The translations under genes and the position numbers were made by a program. The notes below the pieces were generated by a model. The model did not search any database, was not told the DNA's origin, and was given only the letters and a program-made list of their open reading frames with translations. A DNA stretch of 64,000 bases, taken from the NCBI GenBank assembly GCA_963751615.1, contig CAVVVG010000005.1, forward strand, positions 682,001-746,000, in the 5' to 3' direction. Below, one piece after another: positions 1 to 10,279 of the stretch (positions within the stretch are counted from its first letter, which is position 1; every line of letters begins with the position of its first letter). Source of the stretch: Palsa-892 sp963751615. Its GTDB lineage: Bacteria; Pseudomonadota; Alphaproteobacteria; Rhizobiales; Xanthobacteraceae.

Positions 1-33
1 GCTGACAGCGCACAGGGCGACAATCTGAATTTC

Positions 34-891
34 ATGACTTTGCTCCTTCCCCCCGAGACAACTCTAGGCCCCGCAACCCTGCGCGTGGCTGATGAGAAGC
101 ATGCGCTCGCACTCTACGAGCAAGTGATCGGCCTAAAGGTCATGGGCCGGAAGAACGGAAAAATCGCGCTTGGCGCCGGAGAAAAGCCGTTTCTATATCT
201 CGATGTAGTTGCAGGAACCGCACCCCGTCCGCGCCACGGCTCAACAGGGCTTTATCACATCGCCATTTTGCTACCCGACCGGGCCGCACTCGGAAGCACT
301 ATAGCGCGAATTGCGAATGCGGGCATCCGCCTCGGCGCCGCCGATCACAATGTAAGCGAAGCGATTTATCTCTACGATGCCGACGGTAACGGGCTCGAAA
401 TCTATCGTGACCGTCCGCGCGAAGATTGGCAGTGGAAGAACGGCATTGTGACGATGGGTAACGAACCGCTAGATTTTGAAGGAATTCTTGCCGAAGGCGG
501 CAAAGAACAACCCGATGAGCATTTACCCGCAGGCACGCGCATAGGGCACGTTCACTTGCAGGTCGCCGATCTCGCCGCAGCCGAAAAGTTTTATTGTGCC
601 GCGCTTGGCTTTGTGAAAACGGCAGTACGGAACGGTGCAGTGTTCGTTTCAGCAGGCGGCTATCATCACCATGTTGGCCTGAACGTCTGGGACAGCTTGA
701 ACGCGCCGCCGGCACCGATAAACTCCGCAGGACTTGAACAATTCGTCATCGAGTTGCCCGCCGCGGAGCTCGCCCGCGTGAAGAAAAACATCGAGATTGC
801 TGGTGTTCAGACCACGAGTGAAGGCGACGGATTTATTGTTTTTGACCCGTGGCAAACGAAGATTCGTATTACGCAGCGAGCCAACAGTTGA
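34..891 (+). CDS. VOC family ring-cleavage dioxygenase, CatE-like, two domains
   Basis: Two vicinal-oxygen-chelate (glyoxalase/extradiol dioxygenase) modules in tandem, about residues 10-125 and 165-280. The first holds H75 and a DADGNGLEIYRDRP stretch around E122. The second opens with GHVHLQVADL (H172, H174) and has a YHHHVGLN motif around residue 210. This arrangement matches the CatE-type catechol 2,3-dioxygenase group, which cleaves aromatic rings with a bound metal. The second module ends DPWQTKIRI where relatives usually have a GNxIE-type Glu, so the metal set may be altered. It is followed by a transporter gene on the same strand about 55 bases later. Family call is firm; substrate is unknown. 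Confidence 0.8.
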   Translation: MTLLLPPETTLGPATLRVADEKHALALYEQVIGLKVMGRKNGKIALGAGEKPFLYLDVVAGTAPRPRHGSTGLYHIAILLPDRAALGSTIARIANAGIRLGAADHNVSEAIYLYDADGNGLEIYRDRPREDWQWKNGIVTMGNEPLDFEGILAEGGKEQPDEHLPAGTRIGHVHLQVADLAAAEKFYCAALGFVKTAVRNGAVFVSAGGYHHHVGLNVWDSLNAPPAPINSAGLEQFVIELPAAELARVKKNIEIAGVQTTSEGDGFIVFDPWQTKIRITQRANS

Positions 892-946
892 ACGAATGCG
901 CACGACTACTTAGAACCAGCGCGGTTTCACGGACTCGCCAAATACC

Positions 947-1966
947 ATGCCCTTCCCGCTCCGCCGTTTCGGCGGATATTTAATCGACAGCCCCTATCTT
1001 CTCCTCTCGCTCGTATCACTGTTCTGGGCGGGCAACGTCGTGCTTGGGCGCTTTATCGCCGGTCACGTTCCACCGGTGACCCTTTCCTGGGCCCGATGGA
1101 TGGGTGCGTTTCTGATTTTTTTCGGTTTCGCATGGCCGTATTTTCGGCGTGACCGTCGGCTCATTTGGAAAAATTTCGGAATCGTGACGCTTCTCTCACT
1201 GACCGGAATCAGCGCCTATAACACCATCGCTTATTACGGGCTGCAATACACTCAGGCAATTAATGCTCTACTGATTGCTTCAACCGGCCCGTTGCTCGTC
1301 GCCGCCGCGACCTTCGCCATCTACGGTGACAGGCCCACATCGAGGCAAGTCATGGGAGTGTGCGCTTCGCTCGCAGGCGTGATCGTGGTCATCGCGCGCG
1401 GTGATCTGGAAGTTCTGCGTCAACTCCAAGTCAACGCCGGCGACATCTGGTTTTTTCTCGCGCAAATCGTTTATGCCATTTACACAGCCCTGCTGCGCAA
1501 GCGACCGCCAATTCATCCGTTTAGTTTCGCGCTTGTTACGATCGGCTGGGGTACGGTAATGCTGACACCCCTACTCTTGGTTGAAGTCGCTTTCGGGCCG
1601 ACCGCGGTGTGGGACGCAGCATCCTTTGCGACACTGGCCTATATCGTGCTGTTTCCGTCGCTCATCGCGTATATTTTCTACAACCGTGGAGTTGAGCTGG
1701 TCGGACCAAACCGTGCCGCACCCTTCTATCACCTAATCCCGCTTTTCGGATCGGTGCTGGCGATTGTATTTCTTGGTGAACGCCCGCAGATCTACCATGG
1801 TGTCGGCTACATACTGATTTTCACGGGCGTCGCGATCGCAACAACGACTAGGCGCGGCCGCGCACTCAGAACTTCAACGGCTTCGCCTGCTGCACCTGCG
1901 GTAGCGCCTGCACCTTCGCAAGAACATCAGCCGACACGTCACCGTCGACCTCGATCAAGGCGATAG
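947..1966 (+). CDS. EamA/DMT family transporter
   Basis: A 339-residue integral membrane protein made of two EamA repeats (about residues 15-150 and 165-300), with roughly ten hydrophobic helices and the usual internal pattern (FWAGNVVLGR near the start, GERP near the end of repeat 2). Members export metabolites or amino acids; nothing here shows the substrate. The family usually ends near residue 300. This one runs on for about 35 Ala/Pro/Arg-rich residues because the frame has no stop until it is 101 bases inside the convergent 3' end of serA. That tail may be real but looks like read-through into the neighbour. Confidence 0.85.
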   Translation: MPFPLRRFGGYLIDSPYLLLSLVSLFWAGNVVLGRFIAGHVPPVTLSWARWMGAFLIFFGFAWPYFRRDRRLIWKNFGIVTLLSLTGISAYNTIAYYGLQYTQAINALLIASTGPLLVAAATFAIYGDRPTSRQVMGVCASLAGVIVVIARGDLEVLRQLQVNAGDIWFFLAQIVYAIYTALLRKRPPIHPFSFALVTIGWGTVMLTPLLLVEVAFGPTAVWDAASFATLAYIVLFPSLIAYIFYNRGVELVGPNRAAPFYHLIPLFGSVLAIVFLGERPQIYHGVGYILIFTGVAIATTTRRGRALRTSTASPAAPAVAPAPSQEHQPTRHRRPRSRR

Positions 1967-3453
1967 CACTTCCGCCTGGCGCCTCGCGGCCGACGTGGAA
2001 GGTCGCGATGTTTATGCCTGCATCACCGAGCACAGAGGAAAACTTGCCGATGAAACCCGGTTTGTCCTGATTGGTGATGTAGATCATGGATTGGCCGAAT
2101 TCCGCATCCATGCGGATACCCTTGATGTTGACGATACGCGGCCGTCCATCCGCAAAAACCGTGCCTGACACCCAGCGCGATTGCCTTTCCGTATCGACTG
2201 TAACTGTAATCAGGTTTTCGTAATCGCCCGATGCTTCGCGCGTTGTCTCCTCGACCATAATACCGCGCTCTTTGGCGATGATTGGCGCCGACACGACATT
2301 GATGTCCTGTAGCATCGGCCGCAATAGGCCCGCAACGGCGGCGGAAGTAAGTGCCTTCGTCTTCATCTGCGCGACTGAGCCCTCATAGGTGATACGCACG
2401 ACCTTGATTCCGGTTTCAGTGAGTTGCCCCGCGAAAGAACCGAGCTTCTCGGCAAGCGCGATAAAGGGCTTCAATCGCGGCGCTTCCTCCGCCGTAATCG
2501 ATGGAAAATTCACAGCATTTGAAATAGCGCCGCGCAGCAGGTATTCCGACATCTGTTCTGCGATTTGCAATGCTACGTTCTCCTGCGCTTCGCTCGTCGA
2601 AGCACCCAGATGCGGCGTACAAACTACGTTCGGATGACCGAACAGCGGATTTTCATTCGCCGGTTCGGCGGTGAATACGTCAAAAGCGGCACCCGCGACG
2701 TGCCCCGAGTTCGAGCGCAACGCGAAGCGCCTTTTCATCGACCAGACCACCGCGCGCGCAGTTGATAATGCGAACGCCCTTTTTGGTTTTGGCGAGCGAT
2801 TTCGCATCCAGAAGATTTCTCGTCTTCTCGGTCAACGGCGTGTGGAAGGTAATAAAATCCGCGCGCGAAAGCAGTTCATCGAGCTCGACTTTTTCCACAC
2901 CTAGATCAACCGCCCGCTCCAGCGAAAGAAAAGGATCGTAAGCGATCACCTTCATGCGAAGGCCGAGCGCGCGGTCGGCGACGATCGAGCCGATATTGCC
3001 ACAGCCGATTACGCCGAGCGTTTTGCCGGTGATCTCAACGCCCATAAAACGGTTCTTTTCCCATTTTCCTGCTTGCGTCGAAGCATCGGCCTGCGGAATC
3101 TGCCGCGCAAGCGCTAGCATCAAGGTGATCGCGTGTTCGGCGGTGGTAATCGAGTTTCCGAACGGAGTGTTCATCACGATGATGCCCTTGGCCGTCGCCG
3201 CAGGAATGTCAACATTGTCGACGCCAATTCCAGCACGGCCGATCACCCTAAGCTTCTGTGCCCGCTCGAGGATTTTTGGAGATACCTTGGTGGCGGAGCG
3301 GATGGCTAGCCCGTCAAATTCACTGATGACCGCGGCGAGCTTGTCCTTATCCTTACCGAGGTTCGGCTGAAAATCGACTTCAACGCCGCGGTCCCTAAAG
3401 ATCTCAATCGCGGCCTTCGACAGGGCATCGGAAATGAGAACGCGGGGCGCCAT
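1866..3453 (-). pseudogene. serA: D-3-phosphoglycerate dehydrogenase, frameshifted in this sequence
   Basis: First enzyme of the phosphorylated serine pathway, oxidising 3-phosphoglycerate with NAD+. The upstream part (start ATG at 3453, MAPRVLISDALS) carries the substrate domain, the NAD-binding VIGCGNIGS motif and the NCARGGLVDEKAL catalytic-arginine segment. The frame then breaks near 2705-2714. The other frame continues with SGHVAGAAFDVF, the TPHLGAS catalytic histidine, the intervening domain and a C-terminal ACT domain (ITNQDKPGFIGK). Removing one base, for example one T of the TT at 2710-2711, joins both halves into about 528 residues, the usual length of long SerA enzymes. Both halves are otherwise intact and well conserved, so a sequence error is more likely than true loss. 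It lies directly downstream of serC, a two-gene serine operon. Confidence 0.93.
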
Positions 3454-3455
3454 CG

Positions 3456-4628
<1,173 letters not shown>

Positions 4629-4675
4629 TCTATCCTTCCAGATAGTCGCCTCTCGGTGGGGAGAGGTGTCCCACG
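4629..4675 (-). promoter_or_regulatory. serC leader RNA motif (putative cis-regulatory element)
   Basis: Two hairpins lie immediately before the serC start on the transcribed (minus) strand. The first pairs CCTCTC (read on the plus strand, 4649-4654) with GAGAGG (4661-4666). The second pairs CTATC (4630-4634) with GATAG (4641-4645) and places the ribosome-binding GGAAGGA (4633-4639) in its loop and 3' arm. A serC RNA motif whose last stem overlaps the Shine-Dalgarno sequence has been described upstream of serC-serA in alphaproteobacteria. The position and architecture match, but I have not run a covariance model. It probably controls translation of the serine operon; the ligand, if any, is unknown. 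Confidence 0.7.
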
Positions 4676-4765
4676 GATGGCATTGAAGGAAGAACGGACC
4701 GGCGTCAAGTGCGGCGCAAAAATTTTCACCCTTCTTTACGCTGGCATGCCAAGATTCCTTAAATA

Positions 4766-4804
4766 CCAAAAATAAAACGACGCGGGAGCAATCCCGCGCC
4801 GTCG
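4766..4804 (-). terminator. Rho-independent terminator after the outer membrane protein gene
   Basis: Read on the minus strand, a GC-rich hairpin (CGCGGGA / TCCCGCG, plus-strand 4781-4787 and 4792-4798, four-base loop) is followed by a run TCGTTTTATTTTT. It ends the porin transcript before the serC promoter region. Confidence 0.85.
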
Positions 4805-4826
4805 CATTAGAAGTCCCTGCCGCCGC

Positions 4827-5627
4827 TCAGTATTTGCGAACGAGCGGAGCAGATTCGTAAGCAGACGTCGGTATAAAATTGTCGGCGAACATCCAGCGCA
4901 CGCCGACCTTCACATCTTGCGAGTCCACATTTCTGAATTGAACCGGATTGTAGGAGGGATTCGAACCGTCAACTGCCAGCAAATCCTTGGTCGCGCCGTT
5001 TCCAAGATTGACGTAACGGTACGCCAATTCGACGGTGAAATTCGGCGTAACCCTATAGGCTAAACCCGCGTGTAGGGCCCAAGCGAAGTTCCACTGCGAA
5101 TTATCCGTCGAATAGCCGATTACCGGTCCAATGATATTCGTATCGGTGAAATTTCCGATTGTAAGACGGTCGAAACCGATGCCCGCGCCGACGAACGGCG
5201 TCACTGAGTACCATGTGCCGAGATCGAGATAGGCGTTGACCAGGAATAACCATTCCGATTTGGTTCCGCGGTACTGGCTGGTGCCTATACCGAACGTGTC
5301 CAAACCATTGAAGTTAGCGTTTGCACGATATTCACCCGTCACATCGAACCGCAGCCAGTTGTTGAATTGATATCCCACACCAATGCCGAACAGGCCGGCG
5401 CTGTCGAAACCCTTTTCAAGAATACTATCGGCCGGCGTGTAAGCGGGGCTATCAAGTCTCTTTACACGCTGGTTGGTGATACCGATATCGCCGCGAAGAT
5501 ACCAACCGCCGAATTCCTCGACCATCGGCATCGATGGGGGCGGCGGCATGTCCGCGCCACGCACCGTCGCGGGCGCAAGGGCGAGCGCAGCGGCGCCCGC
5601 GAGCGCTAAATTCCGGAGGCTCTGCAT
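4827..5627 (-). CDS. Outer membrane beta-barrel protein, Omp25/Omp31-like
   Basis: A 266-residue exported barrel. The start is the ATG at 5627, which follows GGAAGGA and begins a signal peptide (MQSLRNLALAGAAALALAPA) cleaved near VRGA|DMPPPP. The A-D-x-PPPP mature start is characteristic of Rhizobiales Omp25/Omp31-type surface proteins. The rest alternates short amphipathic strands rich in aromatic residues (GWYLRGDIGIT, WLRFDVTGEYR, VELAYRYVNLG, VGVRWMF), as expected for an eight-strand barrel. The last residue is Tyr, acceptable for Bam-dependent assembly. It is monocistronic with its own terminator, and an upstream CtrA-like box suggests cell-cycle control. Confidence 0.85.
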   Translation of the reverse strand: MQSLRNLALAGAAALALAPATVRGADMPPPPSMPMVEEFGGWYLRGDIGITNQRVKRLDSPAYTPADSILEKGFDSAGLFGIGVGYQFNNWLRFDVTGEYRANANFNGLDTFGIGTSQYRGTKSEWLFLVNAYLDLGTWYSVTPFVGAGIGFDRLTIGNFTDTNIIGPVIGYSTDNSQWNFAWALHAGLAYRVTPNFTVELAYRYVNLGNGATKDLLAVDGSNPSYNPVQFRNVDSQDVKVGVRWMFADNFIPTSAYESAPLVRKY

Positions 5628-5706
5628 AAGGTTCCTTCCATCTTTAACGCACGAAGCGACTAACGACGCACGCAATTGACAATGGAGGGACATTCGCAGC
5701 TAAAAC

Positions 5707-5736
5707 TTAAGGGTCGCTTAAGGTTAATTTTTAACC
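5707..5736. promoter_or_regulatory. CtrA-type box and adjacent palindrome upstream of the porin gene
   Basis: TTAA-GGGTCGC-TTAA (5707-5721) fits the full CtrA recognition pattern TTAA-N7-TTAA. Directly next to it is a perfect palindrome GGTTAA-TTT-TTAACC (5722-5736). Both sit 80-110 bases before the porin start, a normal distance for a promoter operator. Binding is inferred from the motif only. Confidence 0.5.
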
Positions 5737-5847
5737 ATATTCATTCATCTGAAAAATTGTCGCAGCAAATTGCGCGATTGGATGCAAAGGGGTGAATGCT
5801 GGGAGCGTTTTCCCCGGCCGGCAATCGAATTTAACGATTGGTAAAAA

Positions 5848-7191
5848 TCAGGCGGCGGCAAGCGTCAGCGCATCGACCACCGTATCCACAGCCGCCTCCA
5901 CCAACGCCCGGTCATCGCCCTCGGCCATAACGCGGATGACGGGTTCAGTACCCGACGGACGAATCACCAGCCGCCCCTGCCCATTCAATTTCTTCTCAGC
6001 AAGCGTGATTGCTGTCTTTACTTTTGCATCTTCCAACGGTTTGCCAGATTTGTAACGCACGTTCTTGAGAATTTGCGGCAGCGGCTCGAAGCGATGACAA
6101 ACCTCGGAAACGGGCCGTCCCGACTTTTGGACCACCGCAAGCACTTGTAGCGCAGCGACGAAACCGTCACCCGTATTCGCGTAATCAGAGAGGATGATGT
6201 GGCCCGACTGCTCGCCGCCAACATTGATCCCTTGCTCGCGCATCGCCTCCAAAACATACCGATCGCCGACCTTCGTGCGTATCAGTTTGATGCCAACCGA
6301 AACGAGGTGGCGCTCAAGACCAAGGTTCGACATCACTGTGCCGACGATCGCTGGTTTGGCAAGTCGCCCATCCTCCTGGAACGTCTCGGCAATCAGCGCC
6401 ATAAGTTGATCGCCATCAACGAGATGACCTTTTTCGTCGGCGATGACGACACGGTCAGCGTCGCCATCGAGCGCAATGCCAATGTCAGCGCGCATTTCAC
6501 GAACTTTGGCGCAAAGCGCTTCAGGAGCGGTCGAGCCGCAATCGCGATTGATGTTGAAACCATCGGGATTGACACCGATTGGGAATACTTCCGCTCCCAA
6601 TTCCCACAAAGCTTCCGGTGCAACTCGATAAGCAGCGCCATTGGCGCAATCGACCACCACGCGGATTCCCTCCAGGAAAAGATTACGCGGCAGCGTACGC
6701 TTGGCGAATTCGACATAGCGATCATGCGCGCCGTCAATTCGCTTGGCGCGTCCGAGATCCGTGGGCTTTGCGAGCTGCTTCGAATGATCGACGCCAATCA
6801 GCTTTTCAATTTCGTCCTCGATGTCATCCGACAGCTTGAAGCCATCAGGTCCGAACAGTTTGATGCCGTTGTCATCGTATGGATTATGCGAAGCGGAAAT
6901 CATCACGCCCAGGTCACAACGCATCGAGCGCGTCAACATTGCGATCGCAGGCGTCGGCAGTGGGCCCGTGAGCAACACGTCCATGCCGACCGCGGTGAAC
7001 CCAGCGACCAGAGCGTTCTCGATCATGTAGCCAGAGAGGCGCGTGTCCTTACCGATAATTACCTGATGGCGATGCTCGCCGCGCAAAAAAACGAGACCAG
7101 CGGCCATACCCACATTGAGTGCAAGTTCAGCTGTAATCTCGCCGTTTGCACGGCCGCGAATGCCATCGGTGCCAAAATGCTTGCGCGCCAT
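5848..7191 (-). CDS. glmM: Phosphoglucosamine mutase
   Basis: Converts glucosamine-6-phosphate to glucosamine-1-phosphate for UDP-GlcNAc, peptidoglycan and LPS synthesis in the cytoplasm. 447 residues, full length for GlmM. The N-terminal FGTDGIRGRAN signature is present, the phosphoserine loop is ISASHNPYDDNG with S101 as the catalytic serine, the metal loop is DGDADR, and the C-terminal phosphate-binding loop is RPSGTEPVIRVM. It lies downstream of ftsH as in relatives, but here separated from it by an FkbM methyltransferase gene. No terminator is visible after the stop. Confidence 0.97.
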   Translation of the reverse strand: MARKHFGTDGIRGRANGEITAELALNVGMAAGLVFLRGEHRHQVIIGKDTRLSGYMIENALVAGFTAVGMDVLLTGPLPTPAIAMLTRSMRCDLGVMISASHNPYDDNGIKLFGPDGFKLSDDIEDEIEKLIGVDHSKQLAKPTDLGRAKRIDGAHDRYVEFAKRTLPRNLFLEGIRVVVDCANGAAYRVAPEALWELGAEVFPIGVNPDGFNINRDCGSTAPEALCAKVREMRADIGIALDGDADRVVIADEKGHLVDGDQLMALIAETFQEDGRLAKPAIVGTVMSNLGLERHLVSVGIKLIRTKVGDRYVLEAMREQGINVGGEQSGHIILSDYANTGDGFVAALQVLAVVQKSGRPVSEVCHRFEPLPQILKNVRYKSGKPLEDAKVKTAITLAEKKLNGQGRLVIRPSGTEPVIRVMAEGDDRALVEAAVDTVVDALTLAAA

Positions 7192-7330
7192 ATCCCTTAC
7201 GCCCTTAGTTCTGTCGTGCCTTGGAGCGGCTTGATACTATGCCAAAGCCCACAGCGAAAGGTTCAACAAATATATTTAATCGTTACTGCAATCGACTGGC
7301 TTGCGACACGTTAACCGTCCCTCTTCCCTT

Positions 7331-8155
7331 TCAACTTAAGAAGAACTGTATGTTCGCCAACGTGCTCAGGCTGCAAGTGCTCCCAAGACCGTTTTCTAGC
7401 AACCCTTTTGTTCCTCTATCTACCGCGGCAGAAACAGCACATTTCGCGATTTCGATCTCGGTTCCCCAGCTCGAGTTTTTTCCGAGCTTGGCAATTACCG
7501 CCAATGCGGGCAACTTTTCGCCATGTTGAACGATGAAAGCATCATACCCGAAGTGCTGACAGATCGAGGTGGTATAAGCGCCGGGGTCCTCGTGCGTACC
7601 CGAGAGCAGTTCCAGTAGAATCGCCGGCCGTTCGCGCGCAATTGTTGCGCGCGCGCCGTCGAGCACTTCGCGTTCGCTGCCTTCGACGTCAGCCTTAATG
7701 AACCGCACATCGCGCAAATCAAAACTGTCGAGTGTGCGAACTTCAACAGCATACGTTTTCATATTACGAAATTGGCTGTGCGTTCGCTTCAGGTTTCCAG
7801 CAAAGTGTAACGCCTTTCCCTTGTCGGACAGCGGCACATAAAACGTCGCGCGGCCCGGCTTGTCGGAGAGCGCAAACTCGTGCACCGCGGCGCGTCCGCG
7901 CAGCATCCATCGTGCAAAGCGTGCGTAATCAGGATTAGGCTCGAACGCGATGACGCGATCTGCGATACGCGAGAGTGCGTAAGCGAAGAAGCCTTGATTG
8001 GCGCCGACGTCAATCGCTGTGCCGCCAGCCGGCAGCAATTCCGCCAGTTGTGCGAGTTCGGGTTCACCGGAACGAACTTCGTCCGCGATACGCCGCTCGT
8101 AAAATATGGAGGGCGGCAACAGCATAATTAGTTTTTCGCGGAATGGGAGCGCCAT
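7331..8155 (-). CDS. FkbM family SAM-dependent methyltransferase
   Basis: A 274-residue Rossmann methyltransferase of the FkbM type. Motif I for S-adenosylmethionine is AIDVGANQGFFAYAL (about residues 46-60), followed by VIAFEPNPD, and the diagnostic FIKADVEGSEREVLDGA. FkbM enzymes O-methylate sugars or polyketide-like products; the acceptor here is not evident. The gene sits alone between the ftsH terminator and glmM on the same strand, so glmM may be read from its promoter or from its own in the 139-base gap. Its presence in the ftsH-glmM interval is unusual and looks like an insertion of an accessory, possibly glycan-modifying, gene. Confidence 0.85.
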   Translation of the reverse strand: MALPFREKLIMLLPPSIFYERRIADEVRSGEPELAQLAELLPAGGTAIDVGANQGFFAYALSRIADRVIAFEPNPDYARFARWMLRGRAAVHEFALSDKPGRATFYVPLSDKGKALHFAGNLKRTHSQFRNMKTYAVEVRTLDSFDLRDVRFIKADVEGSEREVLDGARATIARERPAILLELLSGTHEDPGAYTTSICQHFGYDAFIVQHGEKLPALAVIAKLGKNSSWGTEIEIAKCAVSAAVDRGTKGLLENGLGSTCSLSTLANIQFFLS

Positions 8156-8193
8156 TGAACTAAGTATCGCTTGATCCGCCTTCCATGCAAAGA

Positions 8194-8223
8194 AAAACGC
8201 CCGCCAATCAGGCGGGCGTTTTG
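8194..8223 (-). terminator. Intrinsic terminator after ftsH (bidirectional shape)
   Basis: Perfect eight-base-pair GC stem CGCCCGCC (8198-8205) / GGCGGGCG (8211-8218) with a five-base loop. AAAAA lies on one side and TTTT on the other, so it can terminate in both directions. On the minus strand it ends the ftsH transcript 20 bases after the stop. Confidence 0.9.
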
Positions 8224-8243
8224 ATCTTCGGGGTTGTTAGCGT

Positions 8244-10160
8244 TCAGACGAGACCCGGCTCCAGACCGCCGGCTTCCGGCCGCGGTCGCGGCTTGCCAGC
8301 AGGCGGTACCGCCGATCCGCGCGGCATCGCGGGCTCGTTCGCGCTCTCGCGCGAAGGCGGCTTGCCGTTGAGCAGATCCTTGATCTCGTCGCCAGTCAGC
8401 GTTTCGTATTCGATCAGGCCTTTCGCGAGCACTTCGAGCTTCGCGCGGTTTTCGGTGATGATTTTCTTCGCGAGCTGATAGCCTTCCTCGACGAAGCGCT
8501 TAATCTCAGAATCGATCTTCTTGACCGTCTCTTCCGAAATATTCTGCTGGCGCGCAACGGAATAGCCGAGAAACACCTCTTCCTGGTTTTCGCCGTAAGC
8601 GACAGTACCGAGTTCGGGTGATAGGCCCCAGCGGGTCACCATCATGCGCGCGAGTTTTGTCGCCTGTTCGATATCGGACGAGGCGCCAGACGTGACTTTA
8701 TCCGGCCCAAATACGAGTTCTTCCGCAACGCGACCGCCCATCATGATGCCAAGACGAGACGTCATCTGCTCGTAGGACATCGACAGTTTGTCGCGCTCTG
8801 GCAACTGCATGACCATTCCGAGCGCCCGTCCGCGCGGGATTATCGTCGCCTTGTGCACCGGATCCGTCGCCGGAACATGCAACGCCACGATCGCGTGACC
8901 GCCTTCATGATAAGCAGTGAGTAGTTTTTCTTCTTCGGTCATAACGAGCGAGCGCCGCTCGGAACCCATCATCACCTTGTCCTTGGCATCCTCGAACTCG
9001 TGCTGGGTGACCATACGTTTGTTGCGGCGTGCGGCCATGAGGGCTGCTTCATTTACGAGATTGGCCAGATCGGCACCGGAAAATCCCGGCGTTCCGCGCG
9101 CGACAGTCTTCAGATTCACATCGGGCGCGACCGGAACCTTGCGGACGTGCACGGAGAGAATCTTTTCGCGGCCGACGACATCGGGGTTGGGCACCACAAC
9201 CTGTCGATCGAAGCGGCCGGGACGCAGCAAGGCAGGATCAAGTACGTCCGGCCGGTTAGTGGCCGCGATCAGAATGATGCCTTCATTAGCTTCGAAACCG
9301 TCCATCTCGACGAGTAACTGGTTCAGTGTCTGCTCGCGCTCGTCGTTGCCGCCGCCGAGACCGGCGCCGCGATGACGACCGACCGCGTCGATCTCGTCAA
9401 TGAAGATAATGCATGGCGCATTTTTCTTCGCCTGTTCGAACATGTCGCGCACCCGCGAGGCGCCGACGCCAACGAACATTTCGACGAAGTCGGACCCCGA
9501 AATGGTGAAGAATGGAACGTTCGCTTCACCCGCGACGGCGCGCGCGATCAACGTCTTGCCGGTACCCGGCGGGCCGACCAGCAGCACGCCGCGCGGAATG
9601 CGTCCACCGAGGCGTTGAAATTTTTGCGGATCGCGCAGAAATTCGACGATCTCCTCGAGATCGGATTTCGCTTCGTCAACGCCCGCAACGTCCTCAAAGG
9701 TGACACGGCCATGCGCTTCAGTGAGCAGCTTCGCCCGGCTCTTGCCAAATCCCATCGCCTTGCCGGCTCCGCCCTGCATCTGGCGCGAAAGGAATACCCA
9801 AACACCAATCAACGCCAGGAATGGCAGCCACGAAACCAATAACGACACATACCAGGGAACATTGTCACCCTGCGCCCGCGCTGTAATCGAAACGCCTTTT
9901 CCGTAGAGACGCTGCACCAATGTCGGGTCGTTTGGGGCATAAGTCTGGAATGTCTTGCCGTCGTTGAAGGTACCAGTGATATCGTGGCCCTGAATTACGA
10001 CATCACGCACCCGGCCCTGATCTACGTCAGCCAGCAGCTGCGAAAAGGTAATATCGTTGCTAATCGACCGCTGACCCGGATTTTGGAACAGTGAGAACAG
10101 GGCAAGCAGCAGCAGGACGATAATGACCCAGAGGGCAAAATTGCGCAGATTTGCGTTCAT
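8244..10160 (-). CDS. ftsH: ATP-dependent zinc metalloprotease FtsH
   Basis: Membrane-anchored AAA+ protease that degrades misfolded membrane proteins and short-lived regulators. 638 residues: N-terminal transmembrane helix (about 8-26), periplasmic domain, second helix (about 103-124), then AAA module with Walker A GPPGTGKT (196-203), Walker B IIFIDEIDAV and the second region of homology ATNRPDVLDPALLRPGR, and the M41 protease domain with zinc motif HEGGH. The C-terminal tail is Pro/Arg-rich. Upstream lies tilS with a 119-base gap, in the usual alphaproteobacterial order tol-pal-cpoB-tilS-ftsH. Confidence 0.98.
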   Translation of the reverse strand: MNANLRNFALWVIIVLLLLALFSLFQNPGQRSISNDITFSQLLADVDQGRVRDVVIQGHDITGTFNDGKTFQTYAPNDPTLVQRLYGKGVSITARAQGDNVPWYVSLLVSWLPFLALIGVWVFLSRQMQGGAGKAMGFGKSRAKLLTEAHGRVTFEDVAGVDEAKSDLEEIVEFLRDPQKFQRLGGRIPRGVLLVGPPGTGKTLIARAVAGEANVPFFTISGSDFVEMFVGVGASRVRDMFEQAKKNAPCIIFIDEIDAVGRHRGAGLGGGNDEREQTLNQLLVEMDGFEANEGIILIAATNRPDVLDPALLRPGRFDRQVVVPNPDVVGREKILSVHVRKVPVAPDVNLKTVARGTPGFSGADLANLVNEAALMAARRNKRMVTQHEFEDAKDKVMMGSERRSLVMTEEEKLLTAYHEGGHAIVALHVPATDPVHKATIIPRGRALGMVMQLPERDKLSMSYEQMTSRLGIMMGGRVAEELVFGPDKVTSGASSDIEQATKLARMMVTRWGLSPELGTVAYGENQEEVFLGYSVARQQNISEETVKKIDSEIKRFVEEGYQLAKKIITENRAKLEVLAKGLIEYETLTGDEIKDLLNGKPPSRESANEPAMPRGSAVPPAGKPRPRPEAGGLEPGLV

Positions 10161-10279
10161 TGCTGGCCTTTCGTCGGAACATCCCCTTGGGCAAGCGCCC
10201 GTAAGGGTAACTCGCAGATCGTTAAAATAGGCTCCGCAACCCCATCAAACAAGGGAAAGGGGCGATCAGATGGCTTTTT

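Noticed and set aside
2701..2760. Programmed frameshift in serA
   Set aside because: No slippery heptamer and no downstream stimulatory hairpin; a one-base error is simpler.
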